From Peredibacter starrii (GTDB taxonomy: Bacteria; Bdellovibrionota; Bacteriovoracia; Bacteriovoracales; Bacteriovoracaceae), in the NCBI RefSeq assembly GCF_034259205.1, contig NZ_CP139487.1, forward strand, positions 2,852,001-2,916,000: a DNA stretch of 64,000 nt, in the 5' to 3' direction. Of the stretch, positions 26,124 to 35,093 are shown piece after piece (within the stretch, counting starts at the first letter, position 1; every line of letters begins with the position of its first letter). The translations under genes were made by a program, and so were the position numbers. The notes beneath the pieces are model-generated. The model was not told the origin of the DNA and did no database searches. It saw nothing but the letters and a program-made list of their open reading frames with translations.

Positions 26124-27593
26124 AAGTTTCGCGAGTTCTGCTTCACGATTCTGGGTAACTTCTAACCCGTCGTGAAACATGACAACCGGATTAAAGCATC
26201 CATTCGTCCCTTTTACTGCAACGTGATCAGGACTAATGGTATAGCGGCCCGCACTTCTTTCTGTTGGCCATTCCTGTTGATCATAAACCATATAGATGAG
26301 TTCTGAACAAACGATTGACGACTCAGTTTCAACATCAAACCCAAAGTCATATGGTTTCCCGTATTGCTCGAGGGCCTTAAGAATCATCTCTCCATGATTC
26401 CCTACCTGATTTGAGCGGAGAACCAGGAAATCATCAATATCCATGAAATGCTCGAGAGTGTTCATTGTTACACCCGGTTCCCGAAGGGCCTCAAGGACAA
26501 GCTTTCCTTGAGAGATTTTTTCAAGATGAGGAAACATCGCCGGATGATCAAGTAGAGCAATTTCTTTTCCCTGATAACTCACGCGATAGTTAACTAATTC
26601 ATCTGGGGAGCCAAGCCAAATAGCCGCATGCCCATAATGACCAGGAATAAATTTATCCGTTAATCGGAAAGGTGTTTTCTCCAGAAGAACATCAAGTGGG
26701 CGAAGCTTTGATTTTATCTTCTTCATCCAAGTGGCATCCGAAGCATACTTTAATAGTTTTCCCGAGCGAGACTGAACCTGACCTACTGTATTTCCGAAAA
26801 TCTGACTCAGCTTAAAAGCGATCTTCTCAAAAGTATTCCCGAGTTGAGTTTGGGACATCATGGCCCCAAGAACCAGCACACTCTTCATACGATAAAGAAA
26901 ATCCTTGTCCTTGATTTTCCCGGCGGTAAATGAACCAGCGATGTATGTATCAAAGTAATCCGGCGAATAACTTGCGAATTTATTCAGAATAATCAGATGA
27001 TTTTGAGTATTGGCCCAAAGATTTTGTTTCATTCCATTTGAAAAGAGGTCTTTTAAAATAGATGAATCAGGTCCCATGTCATTTTCAAGAATAGATCTGA
27101 TCTTCGTTGCCCTACTCATCACTCCCGAAAGCTTGAAGAGGCTGTCGTACATAAACAAACTTGTAGCGGCATTTATACGAACATCATTTAAGAAGGCCTG
27201 AGACGTTCTTTCCACAGGATTAAGAGTTACCCTAATATACTTTTTGAGTCCTTTCCCTTTCTCTACAATTGAAAAAGGTCCCGTTGCAACTTCTACCGGT
27301 AAACCACGAAGATGATCAGTGGCGGGGATAATGTCTCCAAATGTGTCCTTATTCCAACCGTCGAGACGTCTGAACATATCTTTCAACGTATGAATGTCTT
27401 TTAATGAAAGTGGTTTATTACAATCAGAACGAATTCCGAATTCACAGGGTCTTGATTCAAGGAATTCAACAATGGACTCAGTGATCTCAAGTCCTTCATC
27501 CATCAATCCACCTGCATGAGTGGAATAATCATTCTGAGCAAAGGCAGATAAAGATAGAACTACCCCTAAAACTAGCGATCCTCGCTTTAACAT
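26088..27593 (-). CDS. Exported YiiX/YaeF-like permuted papain-fold hydrolase
   Basis: About 501 residues from the ATG at 27593; AAGGA sits 9 nt upstream of this ATG, better than for the ATG at 27602. A signal peptide (LKRGSLVLGVVLSLSAFAQ) is followed by a long unassigned helical region (about 20-310). The C-terminal part has the circularly permuted NlpC/P60-like pattern: HYGHAAIWLGSP with catalytic His, and SSIVCSELIYMVY with the catalytic Cys about residue 435. Family members are amidases or acyl hydrolases acting on envelope or lipid-linked substrates. The periplasmic location fits peptidoglycan or lipoprotein turnover, which remains inference. Confidence 0.72.
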   Translation of the reverse strand: MLKRGSLVLGVVLSLSAFAQNDYSTHAGGLMDEGLEITESIVEFLESRPCEFGIRSDCNKPLSLKDIHTLKDMFRRLDGWNKDTFGDIIPATDHLRGLPVEVATGPFSIVEKGKGLKKYIRVTLNPVERTSQAFLNDVRINAATSLFMYDSLFKLSGVMSRATKIRSILENDMGPDSSILKDLFSNGMKQNLWANTQNHLIILNKFASYSPDYFDTYIAGSFTAGKIKDKDFLYRMKSVLVLGAMMSQTQLGNTFEKIAFKLSQIFGNTVGQVQSRSGKLLKYASDATWMKKIKSKLRPLDVLLEKTPFRLTDKFIPGHYGHAAIWLGSPDELVNYRVSYQGKEIALLDHPAMFPHLEKISQGKLVLEALREPGVTMNTLEHFMDIDDFLVLRSNQVGNHGEMILKALEQYGKPYDFGFDVETESSIVCSELIYMVYDQQEWPTERSAGRYTISPDHVAVKGTNGCFNPVVMFHDGLEVTQNREAELAKLLNGMSSNARCF

Positions 27594-27702
27594 CAAAATC
27601 ATCCTTGATTTGAGTTGATGCTTAGATCATTTCAGGGGCACAAGACCGCCGTCAACGGGATTTGCTAATTGCAATATCTTGTTAGACGACGGTTTTCATA
27701 AA

Positions 27703-27882
27703 CTATCTATTCCCGATTTCTTTTTTAACAGCTGAAACCATCGGACCAACTTTTTTCACAATCTTCTCGAGATGTTCCCGACTAACCCCGAGTTCCTTGG
27801 TCCAATAACTTACTTCATAATCTTCACTTAGATTAATTCTTTGCGAGTCCTGAGGGCGTCTTTGGCTTTTATCGTCAGACAT
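27703..27882 (-). CDS. DUF3606 family small protein
   Basis: A 59-residue protein starting MSDDKSQRRPQDSQRINLSE, with EVSYWTKELGVSREHLEKIV next, a clear match to DUF3606 short proteins. The region after the YW forms a helix-turn-helix-like pair of helices. A GGAGGACATT ribosome site precedes the ATG, which overlaps the S9 peptidase stop by 8 nt, making it the last gene of that operon. Function is unknown; the family is common in stress-related operons. Confidence 0.85.
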   Translation of the reverse strand: MSDDKSQRRPQDSQRINLSEDYEVSYWTKELGVSREHLEKIVKKVGPMVSAVKKEIGNR

Positions 27883-29863
27883 AATGTCCTCCTTTGTTTA
27901 CCCATTTGTCACACCAATCAGCAATTCTTTGATGATAATCAACTCTATGTGAAAGCTTTCCCGCCTCGGCCAAATCGTGGTGCTCTTCAGGATATAAGAT
28001 CAGTTCAGCAGGGCAGTTTTTTGCAATCGAAGAAAAGAATTCTTCTGATTGTCCAACCGGACATCGTTGATCTTCTTCACCTTGAAGAATAAGTGTCGGC
28101 GTTTTTACATTTGCCGCATAGGTGATAGGAGAATGCTCTCGAAAAATTTCACGATAGTGGTTTATATCCGCGTCCATGTCGAATTCATCAACATAAAATC
28201 CACTATCAGAAGTTCCGTAATGAGACTCAAGGTTAACTACCGGCGCAGAAACAATTGCGGCCTTGAAGTCATCCGAATGTCCAATTGCCCAGGCAGACAT
28301 GAAGCCACCATAAGATTTTCCGGCGATTGCCAATCGATCATCAATAATATTTTCATCTTGAAGAATCTTGATCGCCTCCATGTATTGAGAAAAGTCTTTC
28401 TCTCCCCATCGCCCTCTTAATTCTTCAGCAAAACCCAGTCCGTGACTTCCGGATCCCTCAGGGTTTAGCGCCAGGACGGCCCACCCTCTTGAGGCCAATA
28501 GATACCAGTAAACATGATAAGAAAAACCAAACTCAACCATACTATGAGGCCCACCATGGGCATCAATCAACAATGGAAGTTTCCCGTTTGCTTCCTGAGG
28601 AGTCATCAACCATCCCTCAACTTTCTTCCCTTTACCAACCTCAAATATCTTTTTTTCAACATTTGGTACTGATTTCTTTTTCCACCAATCGGCATTCAAT
28701 TCAGTTAGCCTTTTTTCGCTAGAACCATCTAATGGAGAAATATAAATGTCTCCAGGTTCATCGATTGAAGTCGATAAATAAGCAAGTATTTCAGAGTTAC
28801 CGCGAAGAAGAGAAATTTGTCTTTCCCCAGAAATTATAACTTCAATATCACAATTATCGATATCAACTTTGGCCACCTCGCTGAGACCATTTCTTGCTAA
28901 CGTGAAGTAAAAGGCCTTAGAGTCATTTAACCAAAAAACTGGAGATGAACTTGCCAATGGAAACGTTGAGACCTCCGCCTCTCCATCGCCAATTTTAAGA
29001 ATCTCTTTGTTCTTTGCATTTACTAACCATGGCCACATGATGGATCTACCAGGTTCAGTAGAACCAACGACAACAAGCCATTTACTGTCAGGCGACCAGT
29101 TCGGAGTCATTGCTGAAGGTATGTCATAGGTCATTTGCTCTTGGGCATTCGTATCTAGATTGATGGACCATAGGTCAGATTTAAATGAATCATCACCAGT
29201 TCGAGAACGACAAAAACAGAGACTCTTCCCATCAGGTGACACGGCCAAGCTTGTGACATCAAATTCTCCATTTGTTAATTGAGTGGCAGATCCTGTTTCC
29301 ACATCAATTTTAAATAGATGTGTATGCTTCTGCAGGAGAAATCCTCCGTTATCAGATTTATAACGTTGAATATTAATCACCTTAGGGCGATTACGCCATT
29401 CTGCAGGACTTATATCTTCAGGACGCTCCTCCAACTCCACAATCGAAGTGGCATAGATGACATCTCCTTCAGGTCCCCACTCAAATGCGGTGATGTTTCC
29501 CTTTAGATGAGTCAGTTGATGGGCCTCACCGCTATTTTTATTCATTAAAAAAATTTGTTGTTTCTTATCTTCTCTTCTGGAAAGAAAGGCAAACTTACTT
29601 CCTCCTGGAGACCAGCGAACGTGTCTATCAGAAGACGATCCAAATGTTAATTGCTGAGGGCCGTTGCGATGAGGAGAGACTATCCAAATTTTGGAAATGG
29701 AATCATCCATTTCCTTATCGGGTGTCTTCACTTCAAATAGAACCTCATCTGAGATTGGGCTAACTTGAAGATCATAGATCAATTTGTATTTATAAATATC
29801 TTCTGCTTCAAAAGGGACCTGCCGAAGCAGATCCCTTGATTGCAAATTATTGACGTTGATCAC
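27875..29863 (-). CDS. S9 family serine peptidase (prolyl oligopeptidase / acylaminoacyl type)
   Basis: A cytoplasmic enzyme of about 662 residues. The N-terminal two-thirds is a TolB-like beta-propeller (repeated patterns such as VSPDGKSLCFCRS and WSPDSKWLVVVG); the C-terminal alpha/beta-hydrolase domain has nucleophile AGKSYGGFMSAW, catalytic Asp in GEEDQRCP and His in EEHHDLAE. The frame extends into the miniprotein gene upstream. The most plausible start is the GTG at 29863, which has AGGAAC 5 nt before it and gives the usual family length; a TTG at 29845 lacks a site. No signal peptide is present. It overlaps both neighbours, indicating an operon. Confidence 0.85.
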   Translation of the reverse strand: MINVNNLQSRDLLRQVPFEAEDIYKYKLIYDLQVSPISDEVLFEVKTPDKEMDDSISKIWIVSPHRNGPQQLTFGSSSDRHVRWSPGGSKFAFLSRREDKKQQIFLMNKNSGEAHQLTHLKGNITAFEWGPEGDVIYATSIVELEERPEDISPAEWRNRPKVINIQRYKSDNGGFLLQKHTHLFKIDVETGSATQLTNGEFDVTSLAVSPDGKSLCFCRSRTGDDSFKSDLWSINLDTNAQEQMTYDIPSAMTPNWSPDSKWLVVVGSTEPGRSIMWPWLVNAKNKEILKIGDGEAEVSTFPLASSSPVFWLNDSKAFYFTLARNGLSEVAKVDIDNCDIEVIISGERQISLLRGNSEILAYLSTSIDEPGDIYISPLDGSSEKRLTELNADWWKKKSVPNVEKKIFEVGKGKKVEGWLMTPQEANGKLPLLIDAHGGPHSMVEFGFSYHVYWYLLASRGWAVLALNPEGSGSHGLGFAEELRGRWGEKDFSQYMEAIKILQDENIIDDRLAIAGKSYGGFMSAWAIGHSDDFKAAIVSAPVVNLESHYGTSDSGFYVDEFDMDADINHYREIFREHSPITYAANVKTPTLILQGEEDQRCPVGQSEEFFSSIAKNCPAELILYPEEHHDLAEAGKLSHRVDYHQRIADWCDKWVNKGGHYV

Positions 29864-30002
29864 GACGTTCCTCGCGTTTCTCATCACGGTTCTCGTCACG
29901 ACGCTCTTCGCGTCTTTCATCGCGTTTCTCTTCCCGGTTCTCATTCCGGTTAGCGTTTTGTTGTTCACGTCTCTCGTTTTCGCCTTGTTGTGTCTGATTC
30001 AT
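29847..30002 (-). CDS. Arg/Glu/Asp-rich 51-residue miniprotein
   Basis: The ATG at 30002 follows AAAGGAGATCTAT. The product begins MNQTQQGENERREQQNANRN and continues as repeats of charged words such as EERRDENRDEKR up to a terminal RDQRQ. More than half of its residues are Arg, Glu, Asp or Lys, with no hydrophobic core, so it is disordered or a single charged helix. Its 3' end overlaps the start of the S9 peptidase. It may be real, or its translation may serve to couple the peptidase. No family is recognised. Confidence 0.6.
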   Translation of the reverse strand: MNQTQQGENERREQQNANRNENREEKRDERREERRDENRDEKREERRDQRQ

Positions 30003-30048
30003 ATAGATCTCCTTTGTGAGATTTATGCCTTGGCAAAATTGCCAAGAA

Positions 30049-30798
30049 TTACGTCAGAAGCATTTCAGAGATGGCCTCATCACTTTGACTCATTCCACGA
30101 AGCCAGTTCGTAACGTTTTCCAAGTGCTCGCGCTCTTCTTCAAGCGCCTCTTCGAAAGACGACGCAATCTGCTCGAGATTATTATTGCGAGCAAGTTCAA
30201 TCAAAAGTTCCCAACAAGCGTTATCCACCAGTTCGGCCATATGAATAACTTCTAGAGATTGCATGAACGTCGTTCTTGGATCCGCGATAACCTGCACCCA
30301 ACCACATGAAGCGACACCGGTCACGTCTGCCGAAGGTGTTACTGCGGTAGGATCTCCACCTAATTCCAGGATTACATCCGAAACTAGAGTAAAGTGATTT
30401 AACTCCGCCTCGTAAAAGTGCTCTAATTGCTCAAGAGGCGGAAGTATCTCTTTATTTGGACTGCCGTGGTATTTACTCAGAAGGGCCTCATACAGACGAA
30501 CACCACTTCTCTCAAAGGCCAGTCGTTCGCCAAGCTTATCCATGAGCAGAGTTTTACTCGGGCTCATCTTAGATTTAGCATTTGAAAAGAGACCTTTGGT
30601 TTTGCCAGGCTTCGGCATTGAACCAATCGGTTCCGCTTCACGCATATAACGAATTCGATTCTCCCCTAGTTCAGAACTAAAACCGGCCGACGGAGATGTT
30701 AGAGTTTCTGCACCTTCTTTAGTTTCAAGAGAGTCGACCAAAGAAGACATCATTCCAGTGCGATTGATACCTTGATTTGAATTGATTAAATCCTTCAT
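30049..30798 (-). CDS. Ferritin-like domain protein
   Basis: A 249-residue protein. The first 80 residues are low-order and probably disordered. From about residue 85 a four-helix ferritin-like pattern appears: LGERLAFERSGVRLYEALL, LEHFYEAELNHFTLVSDVI, LEVIHMAELVDNACWELLI and FEEALEEEREHLENV, with Glu and His spaced as di-iron ligands. Such proteins store iron or quench peroxide. GAGGTGACCC precedes the ATG, 10 nt after the larger ferritin-like gene. Confidence 0.72.
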   Translation of the reverse strand: MKDLINSNQGINRTGMMSSLVDSLETKEGAETLTSPSAGFSSELGENRIRYMREAEPIGSMPKPGKTKGLFSNAKSKMSPSKTLLMDKLGERLAFERSGVRLYEALLSKYHGSPNKEILPPLEQLEHFYEAELNHFTLVSDVILELGGDPTAVTPSADVTGVASCGWVQVIADPRTTFMQSLEVIHMAELVDNACWELLIELARNNNLEQIASSFEEALEEEREHLENVTNWLRGMSQSDEAISEMLLT

Positions 30799-30808
30799 GG
30801 GTCACCTC

Positions 30809-31987
30809 TTATTGTTTCATGTTGAAGTTTTCTAAATTCGCAAGCTCAGTACCTGGCTTCCAGACGTAACCCGAAGTCACGATCTCAGTCGGACAGCCCT
30901 CGGAGTTCATATAGTCTCGGTACTGAATGGTGGCACGACTTTCTTCGTTAAGGCCCACAAATTCATCACCCTTAACTCGCAGATTCACTTCTTCACGAAG
31001 AACTTCACGAACGAATTCTCTCTGACTCTTATATTCAATAGGAGATGGTAATTTCTGATCAAGAATCTCTGCAGGATCTCTTCTTTCTGTCTTCTTAAAG
31101 AGTTCCATCACTGCATGAAGCTGACCCAGTTCATACTCAAGGAATCTTTCCCAGATGGCCTTAATGCGAGGATTAGTTTCAAAGGTCATACAGCTATAAT
31201 AGTTATAGACCTCATTCGCTTCATGCATCATCCACTTTTCAAGCCAGGACTCGTTCGGATCAATGATTGATTCATATTGGGTCACGTGCTGCTCTTCAAT
31301 CGAAGCGATCTCCGCATACAATTGTCTTGCAGTTGGATCCGAGAACATCGGCCCAATTGTCATATAGTAATCATGAGTTTGATTTTCACCGGCCATAATA
31401 GTGAGAGCATGAAACTTTGAAAGCATCTCTGCCTTCTCTCTATCATAGGCCTCTCTGAGTTCATCACTCGGGTCTCGATGCTCAAACATGGTTGGTCGGC
31501 CAGGAACAATGTCTGTATAGCCCTGAAGAATACTATTGGCGTCTTTTCCTTCCAATCGATCCATCAAAGCAGAATAACGATACATATGATCGAAATCTTC
31601 CAACAAACCATATCGATACACTTGAGCGAGATAGGGATCGGGCTCTTTTTGCGCAACAGCGGCCGTGACTTCAATTGCCACTTGCTCAAACCCAATCGTG
31701 GTCTCCAATGGGGAATGATCTGCCCCAAGAAGCCAATTGACTAAAGTTTGTTGATGTTGTTCTACACGCCGAATTTTTGCCAATGGCAATTGTAGATCTT
31801 TATTCATTCGGGAGCAGGCGTGACTAAATCTATTTGCTTCAGACTCAATGCCATTCATGAGTATTATTCGTACTCTAGTGAACGCATCATCATTTAATTT
31901 GCTGATTGGTTTCTGGACTAAATCTTTCCAAGTGAAGCGCTGTTTATCGAGTGAAACACCTTTGTCTCTAAATAAATCAATACTCAT
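30809..31987 (-). CDS. Large helical ferritin-like (di-iron) protein
   Basis: A 392-residue, almost wholly helical protein. Candidate di-iron ligand clusters are ESEANRFSHACS, RRVEQHQQTLVNW, EDFDHMYRY, IASIEEQHVTQYES and EYELGQLHAVMEL, all of the ExxH or EExH type. The repeats suggest two ferritin-like bundles. I know of similar uncharacterised proteins in myxobacteria and bdellovibrios, always near another ferritin-like gene. It is the first gene of a five-gene operon, with AAGGGGGAACT before the ATG, and an inverted repeat overlaps that site. Confidence 0.65.
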   Translation of the reverse strand: MSIDLFRDKGVSLDKQRFTWKDLVQKPISKLNDDAFTRVRIILMNGIESEANRFSHACSRMNKDLQLPLAKIRRVEQHQQTLVNWLLGADHSPLETTIGFEQVAIEVTAAVAQKEPDPYLAQVYRYGLLEDFDHMYRYSALMDRLEGKDANSILQGYTDIVPGRPTMFEHRDPSDELREAYDREKAEMLSKFHALTIMAGENQTHDYYMTIGPMFSDPTARQLYAEIASIEEQHVTQYESIIDPNESWLEKWMMHEANEVYNYYSCMTFETNPRIKAIWERFLEYELGQLHAVMELFKKTERRDPAEILDQKLPSPIEYKSQREFVREVLREEVNLRVKGDEFVGLNEESRATIQYRDYMNSEGCPTEIVTSGYVWKPGTELANLENFNMKQ

Positions 31988-31995
31988 AGTTCCCC

Positions 31996-32015
31996 CTTAA
32001 GTGAGATGACTTAAG
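31996..32015. promoter_or_regulatory. Inverted repeat over the ribosome site of the ferritin-like operon
   Basis: CTTAAGT (31996-32002) and ACTTAAG (32009-32015) are perfect inverted copies 6 nt apart. They end 9 nt upstream of the ATG, and the arm nearer the gene borders the AAGGGGG ribosome site. It could be an operator or a hairpin limiting translation. Confidence 0.45.
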
Positions 32016-32048
32016 AAGAACTGCAAAGATGAAACCTAAATATAAAAA

Positions 32049-33017
32049 CTAAATTTTAAAATCTGCAAAAATCCCTAAACTTCCCACTGTAGTATTAAAC
32101 TCAGATCGGTAGCTGAAGTTTTGATACTTGACTCCAAATGCCTGAGCGTCTGAATTTCGCCAGGTAAGAGAAAGCGAGCTTCTGGAGCCGTTCAAACTTC
32201 TGACCTTAGAACTGTCTTCCGAAGTCACGTTACCGTCCATAATAAAGCTGTAACCAATACCAGCTTCAAGTGGAACTTTTTTAAAGGGCAATATCTGAGT
32301 GAATTCAGCTCCTGACCACCATCCAGCAAAACGACTGATGGCCACATATTCAGAGGGATCGTTGGAATAAAAAGTCTTATCTTTACTGTAGTCGTATAAA
32401 TTATCCACTTTACGAGAAAGAAAGACCGCAAATCGATTATTTAAACTGGTTCGATTGAACATGCCCTTAATTCCCACATCGTAGTTGAAACGGCTTTCGT
32501 TTCCATCAATGGTTTTATCTTGGCCAGTTTGTTGCTTAACTTTTACATTGGCAAAATCAACATTGGTGAGCTGAGAAAAAAGATTTAGTCCAAAGAATGA
32601 ATTCTGTGGAATTTCATAATTTATTCCGACCCCATAAGAACGGTTGCTGGTTTGAATTTCAGCATCATTGTTAAGACCAGTTTTGACCGAATCAAGAGTA
32701 AGCAAAGCACCAACCGACAAGGTGTTCTCCACTACTCTTTTATCTTCTACCTTGAGCTTTTTTAGATTGCTTGTGACAGTGTTAGTAGTCCCACGATAAA
32801 GAGTGAGGTTAAGAATTGTACCGGCAGAAATTCGATCCATTCTTCTTAACTGAGGATTTAAGCGAAGGATCTCTTCTCTTTCTTCTGGTGTCGCTTTGAT
32901 TTCATCAAACACGGATGTAAGAGTCGTATCTGTCTTAGCAACATAGACACGAGAATAAATGTCCATAGCCGAAGCTGTTGACGCCACAAGTAACATTATA
33001 ATTATTTTTTTATACAT
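32049..33017 (-). CDS. Secreted LysM-like / outer-membrane barrel protein
   Basis: From the ATG at 33017 the protein has about 322 residues with a signal peptide (MYKKIIIMLLVASTASA). Residues about 20-75 resemble a degenerate LysM module (RVYVAKTDTTLTSVF, ILRLNPQLRRMDRISAGTIL), which binds peptidoglycan. From about residue 95 to the end, amphipathic strands (YGVGINYEIPQ, RFNYDVGIKGMF, VGSLGIFADFKI) suggest a beta-barrel. A peptidoglycan-anchored outer-membrane protein is the inferred picture. No close family is recognised. Confidence 0.62.
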   Translation of the reverse strand: MYKKIIIMLLVASTASAMDIYSRVYVAKTDTTLTSVFDEIKATPEEREEILRLNPQLRRMDRISAGTILNLTLYRGTTNTVTSNLKKLKVEDKRVVENTLSVGALLTLDSVKTGLNNDAEIQTSNRSYGVGINYEIPQNSFFGLNLFSQLTNVDFANVKVKQQTGQDKTIDGNESRFNYDVGIKGMFNRTSLNNRFAVFLSRKVDNLYDYSKDKTFYSNDPSEYVAISRFAGWWSGAEFTQILPFKKVPLEAGIGYSFIMDGNVTSEDSSKVRSLNGSRSSLSLTWRNSDAQAFGVKYQNFSYRSEFNTTVGSLGIFADFKI

Positions 33018-33084
33018 GAATAAAATCTTAACAGCTGCCAAAATCCTGTAAACTTAATTGATAACATTTCTGTAGCTGAAAATG

Positions 33085-34467
33085 CTACATGATAGGGGCA
33101 AATGCATTGAGTACTCTTGTACGAAACTTCTTATAGAAACTTTGAAGTTTATAATCTTCCAGCGCCATTTCAATTGAATCATTGAAGTCTTGCTTTAACA
33201 TCGCTTCTAGCTCAAGAAGAAATTTCTTATCATTGGTGATGATCCCATTTTCAAAATTAATGAACATACTTCTGAAATCTAGATTTGAAGATCCCACAAT
33301 GCCCAGCTTATCATCGATCAGCATGACCTTCTGATGCATCATTCCCTTTTGATAGCGATAGACCTTAATCCCATATTTTAGTAAACGTTCATAATACATT
33401 TCGGCCGCACCTGAAACATAATCATTATCACTCTTCAAAGGTGCGATGACTCTCACATCCAAATGCTTGATCGCCGCTATCGATAGAGCATCCATGATTT
33501 GTTGGGGAGGAACGACATAAGGATTAGCGATCCAAATTCGTTCCTTTGCAGAATTAATCATCTCCACATGTTGAAGTAGATTCATCGCCTCAGGGCCAAT
33601 AGGATTAGAATTGTGAATGATAAGTGAAGTGTTCCCTGTTGGTTCGGCCACTTCCCAACGGACATCTAATTTATCTTTTTTAGACCAGTTCCAGTCTTTA
33701 GCAAATTCAGTTTGCCCAAGCATAACTGCGGGACCAGTCACCCGCACATTGGTGTCTCGCCAATAGCCGATTTCCGGCAGGGCCCCAACATAATCAAGAC
33801 CAATGTTCACTCCTCCCCAGTAACCGACCTTTCCATCCACGATAAGAAGTTTCCGGTGGTTTCTGAAGTTCAGATAAAACTTGCTTCTCTTACCTGGACT
33901 ATGACTTCCAAACTTCACTCCCGCTTTTTCTAATTCTTTTAAAACAGAAGGTTTCATGAATATGGCGTGATTATCGTAAAGAAGATAAACCTTCACACCT
34001 TCCCGTGCCTTTTTGGAAAGGGCCTCTGCGAATTTCTTTCCGACTGCATCGGTCCGGAAGATATACATCTGGAGAAGGACGTATTCTTTGGCTTCGTCGA
34101 TACTTTGAAGCATGCTATGAAAAGTGGTCTTTCCATCTATCAAAAGCTTGATGTCATTACCGGCCATATAGGGATGCTCACTCAGAGTGAGAAAATCCAC
34201 TTTGTTTTCAAAATGCTTAACAAGGTCGTGACTGTTGATGGGATATTCTTTTAATACATCAAATTCAAGATATCCGGATGGTCGACGCTTTCCAAAGAGC
34301 AGGAACACGGGAAGCGCGATGAGAGGAAACGTTACTAGTCCAATTGCCCAGGCCACCATTCCTTGGGGAGTCCTCGACTGAAATAAAGCATAGAAAGCGG
34401 CAATAACGCCCAGGATGTGAAAGATAACGATGATGACAACTGTACTTTCTTCCAGTCGAATGACCAT
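33085..34467 (-). CDS. cls: Cardiolipin synthase (phospholipase D family)
   Basis: A 460-residue protein with two N-terminal membrane helices (about 8-28 and 35-58) and two PLD catalytic motifs: NHRKLLIVDGKVGYWGG about residue 205 and MHQKVMLIDDKLGIVGSSNLDFRS about residue 385. Length and order match bacterial cardiolipin synthases, which condense phosphatidylglycerol molecules at the inner membrane. The DUF1275 gene ends 8 nt upstream, so they are cotranscribed. Confidence 0.93.
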   Translation of the reverse strand: MVIRLEESTVVIIVIFHILGVIAAFYALFQSRTPQGMVAWAIGLVTFPLIALPVFLLFGKRRPSGYLEFDVLKEYPINSHDLVKHFENKVDFLTLSEHPYMAGNDIKLLIDGKTTFHSMLQSIDEAKEYVLLQMYIFRTDAVGKKFAEALSKKAREGVKVYLLYDNHAIFMKPSVLKELEKAGVKFGSHSPGKRSKFYLNFRNHRKLLIVDGKVGYWGGVNIGLDYVGALPEIGYWRDTNVRVTGPAVMLGQTEFAKDWNWSKKDKLDVRWEVAEPTGNTSLIIHNSNPIGPEAMNLLQHVEMINSAKERIWIANPYVVPPQQIMDALSIAAIKHLDVRVIAPLKSDNDYVSGAAEMYYERLLKYGIKVYRYQKGMMHQKVMLIDDKLGIVGSSNLDFRSMFINFENGIITNDKKFLLELEAMLKQDFNDSIEMALEDYKLQSFYKKFRTRVLNAFAPIM

Positions 34468-34475
34468 TAACCTAC

Positions 34476-35093
34476 CTAGTCTTTAATCATAATTGATGAG
34501 ACGAGTAAGAGCACTCCTGGAAGAATAACACTGACGATACCAAATTGAATTCCACATAAGGCCGCTGCAACACAGCCCACAAAGAATGAGACAACCATCT
34601 CAATAGTCGAAAAATAAATAGGACTTTTTACCTTAGAAATCAAATCAAGAAAGAACTGAGTCACGTTTCCTGTCATGACAGTTGAAGTCGGAGTATTTTT
34701 CAAAAAAATTTTATGGGCCGCATTTTGCATCCCCATGGCGAAGACCAGTCCCATGACACAAGCATAGAAGCTTGTTCCATCTTTGAAGAAAATCAGACCT
34801 ACTCCACTTAGGATCACTAGGCCTGAGATCATAAAAAAGAAGCCACGTTTTTTACAAAGCTTTCCATTGAAATATCCCACCATCAAAACACCTGCGACAA
34901 AAAATGGAAAAGTCACAAGCTTAGAGAGGCCCGCGTGATGTCCGGATGCAAGAGTGGCAGCGAAGACCACAAAGTTACCTGTCACATGAGCGGAGAAAAT
35001 TCCAGCAGCACCAATAAAGGTAGCGGTATCAATGAAACCGGCAGAGAAAGCTAGTATCCATAAAAAGAATCTCTGATCTAGAACGCCCAACAT
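34476..35093 (-). CDS. DUF1275 (YoaK) family membrane protein
   Basis: About 205 residues from the ATG at 35093, preceded by GGGGTG; an in-frame TTG at 35111 is less likely. Six hydrophobic segments and the motif GFIDTATFIGAAGIFSAHVTGN place it in DUF1275, integral membrane proteins of unknown function. The ATG lies 15 nt inside the end of the amidohydrolase gene, a typical coupled arrangement. Confidence 0.85.
   Translation of the reverse strand: MLGVLDQRFFLWILAFSAGFIDTATFIGAAGIFSAHVTGNFVVFAATLASGHHAGLSKLVTFPFFVAGVLMVGYFNGKLCKKRGFFFMISGLVILSGVGLIFFKDGTSFYACVMGLVFAMGMQNAAHKIFLKNTPTSTVMTGNVTQFFLDLISKVKSPIYFSTIEMVVSFFVGCVAAALCGIQFGIVSVILPGVLLLVSSIMIKD

Noticed and set aside
27652-27695. Long-range GC stem after the DUF3606 gene
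   Set aside because: About nine base pairs are possible, but the loop is over 30 nt and no T tract follows, so neither a terminator nor a riboswitch can be supported.
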